From Zygnema cylindricum (Eukaryota; Streptophyta; Zygnematophyceae; Zygnematales; Zygnemataceae), in contig JBBHKE010001466.1 in the NCBI GenBank assembly GCA_037447655.1, positions 122,316-186,315 on the forward strand: DNA of 64,000 nucleotides, read 5' to 3'. Below are positions 1-10,353 of the stretch, piece by piece. The notes under the pieces were generated by a model. It ran no database searches. It saw only the letters and a program-made list of their open reading frames with translations, and was not told where the DNA came from. Numbering within the stretch: the stretch's first letter is position 1; each line of letters opens with the position of its first letter. Position numbers and translations under genes: made by a program.

Positions 1-1905
1 GGCGGGAGAAAAGGCGGAGGAGAAAGAGGAAGGGAGAGAGGAAAGGGGAAAAGGATCGAGACATGAAGGGTGAAAGGGAAAGGGAAAGATAAAGAGAGAA
101 GGAGGTTGGGAAGGAGGTTGGGAAGGAGGTTGGGAGGGAGGAGGGAAAAGGAAAGGAAGGAGAGAAAGCAGGAGGGAGTGAGGGTGGGAGAGAGGGAGAG
201 AGAAGAGAGAGGGGGAGAGGGGGAGAGGGAGAGATAGGGAGAGAGGGAGGGAGAAATCGAGGGAGAGAGGAGAGAGGGAGGGAGGGAGGGATGGAGGGAG
301 GGGAGAGAAGGAGAGGAGGGAGAGAAAGGGAGAGGGTGTGGGAGAGGAAGGGAGAGAGGGATGAAGAGAGAAGAGAGAGGGAGAGAGGGTGGGAGTGAGG
401 GAGGACGAAAGAGAGGAAGGAAAGGAAAAGGGAGGAGGGAGGGTTGGAGGAAGGGTTGGAGGAAGGGTTGGAGGAAGAGAGAAATAGAAAGGGAAAGGGA
501 AAGTGGGAAGTACAGAGCTAGGAAAAGGGGAAAGGAGAGAGGGAAGGAGAAAGAGGAGGCGGAAAAGAGGGCGGAAAAGAGGGAGGGAGAGAGGCAGATA
601 GTTAGGGAGAGGGAAAGGAGGGCCGGAAAGGGAAGGAGGGAGAGAAGGATGGAGGGATAGAGAAAGAGAGAGGAAAAACGAGGAAGAAAAAAAAAGGGAG
701 TAAATAGAGCGGATAGACAGTAAACACAAAGAGAGAGAGAGGGAGAGAGGAGAGAGAGGAGACAGGGAGAGGGAGAAAGGGAGACAGGGAGAAAGAGCGA
801 GAGAGAGAGAGGGAGAGAGAGAAGAGGAGACAGGGAGAGAGGAAGGGTGGAGAAAGAATAGAGAGGGAGAGGGAGGAGAGAGGGAGAAGGAGAAAGGGAG
901 AGAGAGGGAGGGAGAGAGAGAGAAGAGAGGAGACAGCGAGAGGGAGAGGGGGAGAGAGAGGTGGAGAAAGGATAGAGGGAGAGGGGGAGAGAGAGGGAGA
1001 GAGAAAAGAAAGAGAAGACAAGGAGAGGGAATAGAAGAGGGAGAAATGGAGAGAGAGAGAGAAAGAGAGAGAGAGGGGGGGGAGTGAGACATACCTCCCC
1101 CCTGAGTTCAGCACTGAGGCGTTCCAACCACTCACAAGCCGCCTGTCTGCCAGAATGGGGGAGGGGGGTAGAGGGAGAGGGAAGAGGGAAAAGGGAAGAG
1201 GGTGAGGGAAGGGGGAGAGGGAAAGGGAGGGGACAGAAGGAGAGGGACGAGCGAGAGGGAAGGGGAGAGGGATGAAGGGGGAGAGGAAGAGAAAAATGGG
1301 AGAGGGAAGGGGAAAAGGAGAGAGAGGGGGAGAGAGTGGGTGGGGAGAGAAGAGAAGAGAGGGAAGCGGGAGAGTGAGAGGAAAGGGGAGAGGGGGACAG
1401 GGAGAGGGAGAGGGGAAGAGGGAAAAGGGGAGGGAGAGGGAATGGAGTGGGAGGGAAGGGGAGAGGAGGAGAAAAGAGAGAGGGAGAGGGAGAGGAAGAA
1501 TGAGAGGGGAAGCGGAGAGGAAAAGGGAAGGGGGAGAAGAGAGGGAGAGTGAGAGGGAGACAAAGAGAGGGAGGGTAGCGGTAGGTAGGGCGACAGAGGT
1601 GAAGCAGAGTGAGAGGGGAGTGGGCGTGGGAGGAGGAGAGATAAGAAGATTAATGGCATAGTTTTAGGCAAGAGGGAGGTGGACAATGAAGAAGAGGGAG
1701 AGGGAGATAGTGGGAGAGAGAATGAAGAGTAAGAGAGAGGGAAGAGAGAGAAAGAAAAGCGAGAGAAAGAAGAGCGAGAGAGAGGGAAGAGGAAGAGAGA
1801 GAGCGGGAGGATCGAAGAGAGAGGGATGAGGGAAGAGGAAAGAGTGAAGAAAGAGGGAAAAAGGAGTCTGGAGGGGTGCAGGGATAGAGAGGGAGAGGTT
1901 CCATA
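1..1905. repeat. Polypurine GA-rich satellite tract
   Basis: About 1.9 kb that is almost purely G and A on the plus strand, built from GGGAGA, GAGAGG and GGAAGG words, with one short non-purine island near 1085-1160. Open frames through it encode only low-complexity Arg/Glu/Gly or Ser/Leu/Pro peptides and are not genes. Confidence 0.9.
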
Positions 1906-1989
1906 CCCAGTCAGCCCCTGGGCGTCTGCGTGGGCCGCCAGCACTGCCAGTCTCGCTTTTTTTGCTCCCCCTGTCTCCTGCTGACAGAT

Positions 1990-2875
1990 GTCTGATTAGG
2001 ACAAAAAATAGGTCAGAAAACGACAAAATAGAGGTAAGAGAAGGACAAAAAAGGTCAGAAAATGACGAAAAGAGGTCATAAAGGACAAAAAAGAGGTCAG
2101 AAAGGGACAAAGAAGACACGGAGGGAACTGCCAGCCTCGATGGTTTCCTGTCGACAGATGTCTGAGAAAGGTAAAAAAGGACAAAAAAGATGACAGGAAA
2201 CGGCAAGAAAAAACCAGTAGAAGAGAAAAGGAGGAAAGGACAAGAAAGAGGGAAGAAAAGGACAAAAAAGAGGTCAAAAGGACAAAAATGGGGTCAGAAA
2301 AGCACAACAAAGAGGCCAGCAGACGGCAAAAACAACCGATAGGTGAGAGGAAAAGGACATGAAAGACGGAAAAAAAGGACAAAAAAAGAGGTAAAAAAGG
2401 ACAAAAATGAGACCAAAAAACAACGAAAACCGATAGAAGAGAAAGGAAGAAAAGGATAATGAAGAGGTCAAAAAAGGACAAAAAGAAAACGACCAGTCTC
2501 GCTTTTTAGGACCATTGGTCTCCTGTCGAAAGGTGTCTGACCGATAAAAAAGAAAAAGACAAAAAAAGAGGTCAGAAGAGGACAAAAAGAATACGGCAGG
2601 TCTCCCTTTTTTGCCGCTCCGGTCTCCTGTCGACCAAGAAAGGAAGGGAAGGAAGAAAGAGGCAAGAAAAGGACAAGGGGTAACAAAAAAAACGTCGGAA
2701 AAGGACAACGAAGGTCAGAAAACGTCAAAAAAGAGATCCGAAAAGGATAATAAGTGGCAGGAAACGACAAAAAGGGTCAAAGGGATAACAAATTGCAGAA
2801 AACGACAAAAAAAGGGGTCAGAAAAGGACAACAAAGGTCAGAAAACGACAAAAAGGGACCTACAGAAGAGATAAG
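1990..2875. repeat. Irregular satellite of GGACAAAAA-GAGGTCAGAAAA units
   Basis: Dozens of diverged copies of a 20-35 base unit with the core words GGACAAAAA and GAGGTCAGAAA. Three interspersed segments carry a shared TCTCCTGTCGA word (about 2140, 2520 and 2620), so a higher-order unit is likely. No coding potential beyond low-complexity Lys-rich frames. Confidence 0.8.
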
Positions 2876-2959
2876 GAGGAAAGGAAAGAGAGGGAAGAAA
2901 AGAATGGAAGGGCAAAGAAAAGAGGGCGGGAAAGGGAAGAGAAAGAGGTCGGAAAATGG

Positions 2960-3012
<53 letters not shown>
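2960..3012. repeat. Poly(A) run of about 52 bases
   Basis: An almost uninterrupted A run at the end of the purine-rich block. It could be a retroposon tail, but no retroposon body or target duplication was recognised beside it. Confidence 0.85.
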
Positions 3013-3013
<1 letters not shown>

Positions 3014-3059
3014 ACAAAAAAATAGGAAATGAAAATGGAATGGAAGGGAGGCATTTGTC

Positions 3060-3440
3060 TGAAACGCTATTGTCGATGATGATGCATTATTATTTTACGA
3101 CATGATGACATGACGATGACATTACGATGACATTTTATTTTTACGATGACATATTATTATGATGATGATTATTACGATAACGATATCGATCCCATTTGAT
3201 GATGATGATGATGATGATTTATTTTATTTTATTTTAATATGACATAAATATGACATTGGATGCATTACGCACGATGCAATATACCTATTATTTACGATGA
3301 GATGATGATGAGGAGAGGAGGAGAGGAGGAGAGAGGAGGAAGAGGAGAGAGGGAGAGAGGAGAGAGGGAGGAGGGAGAGAGGAGGGGGGGAGGGAGGGAG
3401 AGGAGAAGGAGAAGGGAAGGAAGGAGAGGTGGAAGGATGG
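3060..3440. repeat. GATGAC/ATGATG simple repeat followed by a GA tract
   Basis: 3060-3330 is built from GATGATG and ACGATGACATT words. 3303-3435 is GAGGAGA-rich. No gene is seen. Confidence 0.75.
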
Positions 3441-3479
3441 AATGGACAAACGGAACGGATGGAATGGATGATGAAGTTA

Positions 3480-3990
3480 CAGTTATTTTCTGTCGTTTTC
3501 CTCCATAACTTAGAAAAAAACGAGAAAATACGCATCCGTACCAAAAAAATGAAATTGACACCGTACAAGTTGCGTTACCTTACAACTTTAAATGTACTGC
3601 AATTTGTCGTCTAGCGCGAAGCAGTTTGTCATCTAGCGCATTTCGACCCTATTTCGCGTCCTTCCAGCTTATCTTCAAACTTTATATAAAATCACTTCGC
3701 GAGGTGATTTTAAATAAAGTTCCGCGAGGTAAACGAATAGGCAGATGCTGTCGCACGTGCCGGAATTTTTTTACAATTTTTGAGCGCGAAGTACCAAAAA
3801 AAAAACCCACCGCACGTTTCCAGCCAATTGCGTGAAGCACAAACCCTAAAGATCTACAATGTCACACGTACCGTCGCTATTTTGCAAACGTCAACAATTG
3901 TCGCGAGTTTTGTACGCGTCTACAATCGTCACAAATTACACCCACGTCTACATCCGTCACAATTTAAAGTTAGGATACTTTCGCATGTAA
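3480..3990 (+). repeat. Dispersed repeat family R1, copy 1
   Basis: This segment shares ordered blocks with 14860-15690 and 58790-59450: a TCGTTTTCCT-type start, a CGTACnAAAAAAATG region, a GTTTGTCGTCT block, a TTTCGACCC block, a hairpin (here 3679-3720), a GCACGTGCCG block, and CTACAATGTCAC then CGTCTACAATCGTCACAA repeats ending near GTTAGGAT. No protein was recognised. It sits upstream of glycosyltransferase gene A, and copy 2 sits upstream of gene B. Confidence 0.65.
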
Positions 3991-4090
3991 CTGAAACTTA
4001 GTCTTGTTACTTTGTTTTTTAGCAAAGATTCTCCGGACAGCTTTCAGACCATTCGTATGTAAAGAAATGAAATCGTAAGGGTATTTTCGC

Positions 4091-4484
4091 TAGTGTTGGG
4101 TATCGAGGACCACTTGCCGATATTCGATATGTACCGAATTTTAGGTACCCGATAATCGATATATCGCTTCGATATATCGATTATCGAAATATCGCGATAT
4201 AAAGCCGATATATCGCCAATATATCGTATCGACGATATATCGAAAATAAAAATTTTTTTTTTTTTTCAAAACCCCCCCCCCCCCCGAATTTCCGTACGAT
4301 TATCCGTACGATTTTTCGTACAGTTTTCCGTACTCCCACTGTACGGACAAGCAATTTTTGCGATATATATCGCGATGATTTATGTTGGTCCCGGTACGAT
4401 ATATCGAGGAATCTGTTCGATCGATATTCGATATATCGAATATCGAAATTATCGCGATATGAAACTACCCGATACCCAACACTA
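4091..4484. mobile_element. Non-autonomous hAT-type MITE with 8-bp target duplication
   Basis: Terminal inverted repeats start TAGTGTTGGGTATCG and end CGATACCCAACACTA. The 8-bp sequence ATTTTCGC occurs directly outside both ends (4083-4090 and 4485-4492). An 8-bp duplication and a TAGTG-type terminus fit the hAT superfamily. The 394-bp interior is AT-rich, full of CGATATATCG palindromes, and has a T-run plus C-run near 4252-4285. It has no transposase frame. Confidence 0.85.
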
Positions 4485-5111
4485 ATTTTCGCATGTGCTA
4501 AGTAGTTGTTCACGGCGTTTCGTGCGGACGATCTAATCGCGACGAATTATACGTAACAAACGCATTGAACCTTTTGAAAAAATCGTTAAAATCGTTAATG
4601 AATTTTCTTCCGTACAATTTCGTACATGTAAACAAAAATAAAATTTACATATCCCGCAGTTTGTACATTTCCCGTACAGTTCCCGTTTTTTTTCGTCATA
4701 GTCCGTACAATGTTGGTACAATTTCGTACGTTTCCCGTTAGATTTCTGTTCAGTTTACCGGACAGAAAGTACTACGAAGTGCAACGTATCTTTTTGTCAA
4801 ATTCCGTACTTTTTGGGTACAAAACCGTACAATTACTGTATATACCGTACAGTTGCCGTAAATTATCCGTTCAGTTTACCGGACAGAAAGTACATCGCGT
4901 TTTTTTCCGATTTATTCAAAAGTCACGAACTATACGTTTTAATCGGAAAAAAGAAAAAAATCGAGCGATTTGAACTACTATGCGTTTAATCAACTTTAAT
5001 GTTATGTTTTCGATTTTCCTGTTTTATTTTATTGTGTTTTTATAATTTCGTTTCATTATTTAAAAAATTTTAATCCACGGTGTACGGTACACAAAAGAAA
5101 GGAAAAAAAAC

Positions 5112-5119
5112 ATATAAAA
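5112..5119 (+). promoter_or_regulatory. Possible TATA box of gene A
   Basis: An ATATAAAA word lies about 75-80 bases upstream of the first in-frame ATG at 5192. The surrounding DNA is AT-rich, so this is a weak call based only on sequence and position. Confidence 0.3.
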
Positions 5120-5191
5120 TACGAAAGGAAAAAAACATAAAAAAAAATAAAAAAATTCTAAATTTTGTTTCTCGTCTCCTCTTTCGTTTGT

Positions 5192-8100
5192 ATGTTTTCA
5201 TTTTTGTCGTTTTCTTTTCTTTCTTTTTCGACCATGGCTTCCCTCTCCCTCTCCCTCTCCCTCTCTCCTTTTCTCTTTTTTTTTGTCGCTTTCTTGCCCG
5301 CTGCCGATTCTTCCTACGGCCGATCCGCTGACCCTAGCCATGAATCCGTACGGATGCCACGTGGCAGTCAGGACACGCACCGTCGAGCTGGCGAATGCGA
5401 GTGTTACACGCGTCGTCCGGGCCTGTTTTCCGGAGATTGGGGAGGTGGCACGTGTGTGTGCCACGTGGCATGTGTGTACGAAGATCATATCGTTCTCTTC
5501 GGGAAAAATTGTACGGATCCGGTGGAGGACAATCCAGGTAAGCTTTTTTTTTTTAGGGTTTTTAGGGTTCCGTACGGTTCAGGCCCCTCATTACGGAGGA
5601 GATTTGGTGTGGAGATAGAGCGGATGTAGGGGTGTACGGAAAGGACATGATTTACGTAGTGTTGTAGAGATAGTTGCTGTACGGATAAACGATTACTATT
5701 GCCGTACAGACAGGGTCCTGTACGGATAGTATGATGAACGGATGATAATGTTGTATGATTAGTAAATGTTGTACGGACAGCAATGTTGTGCAAACAGTAA
5801 TGTTGTACGGTTAGTAAAAGCTGTACGGACATCAATGTTGTACGGTCAGTAAATGTTGTACGGACAACAATGTTGTACGGATAGTATGTTGTGCGGGTAG
5901 TCACGTTGAACGGATAGTGCGTTGTATGAATAGTATGAAGTACGGATAGTAATGTTGTACGGATATTGTTTTGTACGGATAGCATGATGTACGGACAGTG
6001 TTGTTGTGTGGATGGTATTGTTGTTCATTACGGATATAGTGTTGCACAAATACTAATGTTGAGCGGATAGTTTCTTGTACGGATATCGAGTCTAACGGAT
6101 AGCGTGATGTACGCATAGTAACATGTAGTACTTTTGTATGGATAGTACTGTTGTACGGATCATATGGTGTATGGATAGTATGATGTACGGAAAGTAACTA
6201 TGTATGAATAACATTGTGGTACGGATCATGTGTTGTACGGATTGCATGACGTACGAATCGTAATGTTGTATGGATAGTGTTTTGTACGACAGTTTGTTGT
6301 ACGGAAATGATGTATGGATAGTACTGTTGTACGGATGATGTGATATAGAGATAGGGTGATGTACGGATAGGAATGTTGTACCGATAGTGTGGTGTACGAT
6401 AGTCTTGTTGTAAGGGAATGTTGTATGGATAGTACACCGTGAATCGCTATTTGTGTTGATACTTTTTTCGCCATTTAAACTTGTCCTATTTTCAATTTGA
6501 GACCGCCAATCGGAAGCCGAGAATCTTACCTTTTAATCGCAACCGTCAGATCGACAATCCGACAGGTGTGTACGGAGAAAAGATGCATTAAGGGGCAAAA
6601 CAAACATTAACACTAAAAGCGATTCGCGGTGTAGTGTTGTACGGATAGTGTTGTATGGATAATATGTTGTAGGGGTAGAAATGTTGTACGGATATATAGA
6701 AATGTTGTACGGATATATAGAAATGTTGTACGGATAAATAGAAATGTTGTACGGATATATAGGAATGTTGTACGGATAAGTAGAAATGTTGTACGGATAA
6801 AAATGTTGTAGGGATAGTGTTTTGTATGGATAGTTTGATGTTGGCATCTTTTGTTTATATTTTTATTTAAAAATAAATAAAACTCAATCTTTTGTGTATG
6901 CTTTTAATTAGAAAAAAAATGTAAAGCAATGTTTTGATAATGTGGTACGGTTGAAACCAATATATTGCGGACCACAATTAATATTTTAAAATTGAGAAAA
7001 TCAAGTTTTATAATAATAATAATAACAATAATAATGCACAATTGTTTAAGCTATAGAAGTAATAACCCATTTATGTTATAAACAAGAACAACCACAATGA
7101 TTAAAATATCAATAATAAATAATTCTCAATCATTTTATTTATTTTAGTAATAATAACAATCCACAGTAATCTAAGTCGTAGAAATAATAATCATCAACAA
7201 TAGTGTAAGCTACAGTATTAATAGTAATAAACCAATATAATTTAAATGTAATAAGAATCCACAATTTAATTTAATAATATTTTAAGCTCAATTCTCACAA
7301 ATCATTTGTCTTCCATTGTAAATTTGCGCACGGAAAAAACGCACTTTTTACAAAATGCGTTGACCGACTTTGACTTTATAGTAAAAGACAAAAGAGGAAA
7401 ACATTCAATCAAAATTTTGCCATATAAAAATTGTAAATTTGCCTGATAAACAACCATCAAATAAATAAATCCCTGGAAAGCAATAGAAAACCCTAGAAAA
7501 TTCTAGAAAACCCATAATTTTTTTTAGTAAACCGAAAGCGTTTTATCGTGTGAGAAATAAATGAACACATGGGTATATAAAAAGGAAAAATGACTTAAAA
7601 CCTTCAAAAAACCCTGGAAAAAAAACCTAGAAAGTCCCTAAAACTTCCCCCTTTTCTTCTTTTCCTTCCTTTCTTTCTTTCTTTCTTTTTTATTTCTTTT
7701 TTATTTCTTTTTTATTTATTTTTTTATTTTTTTTCCTTTTTTAAAGCAGAAAGTATTCTCAAGGGTGTGGAATGTACGAAATAAACGAATACATGGGTAT
7801 ATAAAAAGGAAAAAATGACTTAAAACCTTCAAAAAATCCTGGAAAAAAACCCTAGAAAGTCCCTAAAACTTCCCCCTTTTCTTCTTTTCCTTCCTTTCTT
7901 TCTTCGCTTCTTTTTTATTTCTTTTGTTATTTCTTTTTTAAAGCAGAAAGTGTTCTCAAGGGTGTGGAATGTACGGATGAATGGGCATATAAGACGGCCA
8001 TGGATATCGCTTTTTTGGAATTGAGGAAGCAAAAAATCAAAATTAGTGTGGCTCCTTTGACGTGGTTGCAACGAAAAAAACGGTACGAATCGTAAAAAAA

Positions 8101-9600
8101 AAAAAAAGAACGATTAACAAAAAGAAATGATTCACGATTCGTGGATCGTGAAAAAGGTAGACAACTAAACCTTGAAATCAAAACAAGAAACGAAAAGAAT
8201 AAATAAAAAATAAAATAAAAACAGAATGAAAGCAAAACAAAAACACGGTTTATGATTAAGAAGGGAGTGGTTCACAAATTACTAAAGCTTCCCAATTGAG
8301 TATCAAGTGTTAAATTACTTAATTATTATGTAATTATGTATTATTACTTTATTATTATTTAATTATTATTTTAAATGGCTTTTGTTCAAGATCTGTTGTT
8401 GTCTATCAACTTCCCTAATTTAATTTGAATATTATAATTTGAAAAAACGTTGAATGGAATCACCGAATGGAGTAAATGGATTAATACAGAGCAAAACGGA
8501 AATAAAACGGAAATAAAAAGGAAATAAAACGGATTACAAGGGAGTAAAAGGGAGTAAACGGGAGTAAAATAGAGTGAAAAATGGAGTAAAATGGAATTAG
8601 ATGGAGTAAAATGGAATACAGTGGAGTAAAATAGAGTGAAAAATGGAGTAAAATGGAATAGATTGTAAATCAAATAGAGTCAAAGGGAGTCAAATGGAGT
8701 GAAAAAGGATTCAAAAAGGAGCTAAAGTGGAGTTAAAATGAGTCGAATAGAGGTAAATAGAGTGGAATGGAGTCGAATTCACTCGAATGGAGTAAAACGG
8801 AGTCCACTGGAGTTGAATGGAAGTAAATAGAGTGGAATGGACTTGAATAGAGTTAACGAATGGAGTCTATTAAAGGTAAATTGGGGTTAAATAGGGTTGA
8901 ATGGAGGAAAGTGGAGTTAAAATGTGTCTAATGGATTGAATGGACGTAAATCGGGGTCATTGTAGTTGAATAGAGTGGAATGAAGTGAAATGGAGTCGAA
9001 AAGAAGGATATAGAGGGAAGTAGAGTTGAATAAAGTCAAGTGTAGTTGAATAGAGTGGAATGGAGTTGAACTACTGAAGCTGAACAGAGTTGAATAAAGT
9101 TGAATGGAGTCGAACTTAATCGAATAGAGGTACGAAATGGAGTCCAATGGAGTTGAATAGCGTTGAATGGAGTCGAATCGATTCAAAATGGAGAAAAATG
9201 GAGTCAAATGGAGTTAAATAAAGTAGAATGTAAGCTGAGTAAATCGAAAGGGAGTTGAATGGAGTTAAATGGAGTCGAACAGAGAGAAATTCAAAAGATA
9301 AACTTTGCTTTTTACTTTTATTTTTTGTTTTTTATGTCCATTTTCTGCGGCAGTATCGAGTGGCTGAACGGAACCACGCTATATTCGGTATTGGATTCTT
9401 CCGCAGAAAATGTTTACCACTTTGTGAGCAAAACCATGATATTATCGTGGATAAAATCCTTCCCACAGTTTATTTCCAGGTGTTATATATGTATTTTTTT
9501 AAATTATTTATTTATTTATTGTATGTTTTTGAGAATTTTTGCCCGTTATTCTAATACTGTTATGGATAAATGGCTTCCCACATAGGATATCCAGTCCAGT

Positions 9601-9643
<43 letters not shown>

Positions 9644-10307
9644 AAAATATATGTATATATATATTTATTTGTTTGTTTTATGCATTTATGTTATTTGTTT
9701 ATTTATTTTTTTCTATTTTTGTACAAAACCATGATATTGTTGTGGATAAAAAACTTTCCACGTTTTGTTTTGCGGATTTCTTTTTTCTATTTTATTTGTT
9801 TATTTCCTTTTTTTTTTTGAGCTCTTTAAAGAAATCTTGTTTGGTGCGAGAAAATTTCTCTTTTTTTGAGCTTAAATGTTTGGATCGATTTGAAAAAGAA
9901 ACACCAAAAGAAACTGGAAAAAAAAGAGTGAAAAGAAAAATCATGAAGTGGGAAAGAGGTTGTTTTTCTTGAAAACAGAATATTTCTTAATCGAAAACCC
10001 AATTTTTTGGAACGATTTGCAAAAAGAGGTCCAAAAAGCGAACATTCGATCATATTGACCGCGCTTCTAAACAATTTTTTGAACTTAAACAAAAGTAAGT
10101 TGGTTTTCTCTTCTTTTTATCAGTATTATTTTATAATTATTGTATACTGTATTCTTGTTCTTGTTCTTGTTATTGTTATTGTATTTTTTTTTTTTGTCTT
10201 TTTTTTGTTATTGATTGTTATTGTTATTGTTTTTGTTGTCTTTGTTTTTTTTTTGTTCTTTTTGTTAGTTCTTGTTTTTGTTTTCCTTTTTGTAATTGTT
10301 GTTGTTA

Positions 10308-10353
<46 letters not shown>

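Noticed and set aside
361-1944. Long open frames (up to 270 codons) in the GA-rich block
   Set aside because: Low-complexity Arg/Glu/Gly or Ser/Leu/Pro products of a polypurine satellite, with no domain and frames open on both strands.
5485-6847. Reverse-strand frames rich in YPYN and IRTT repeats
   Set aside because: They are translations of the TGTTGTACGGATAGTA minisatellite; repeat units vary in length and break the frame.
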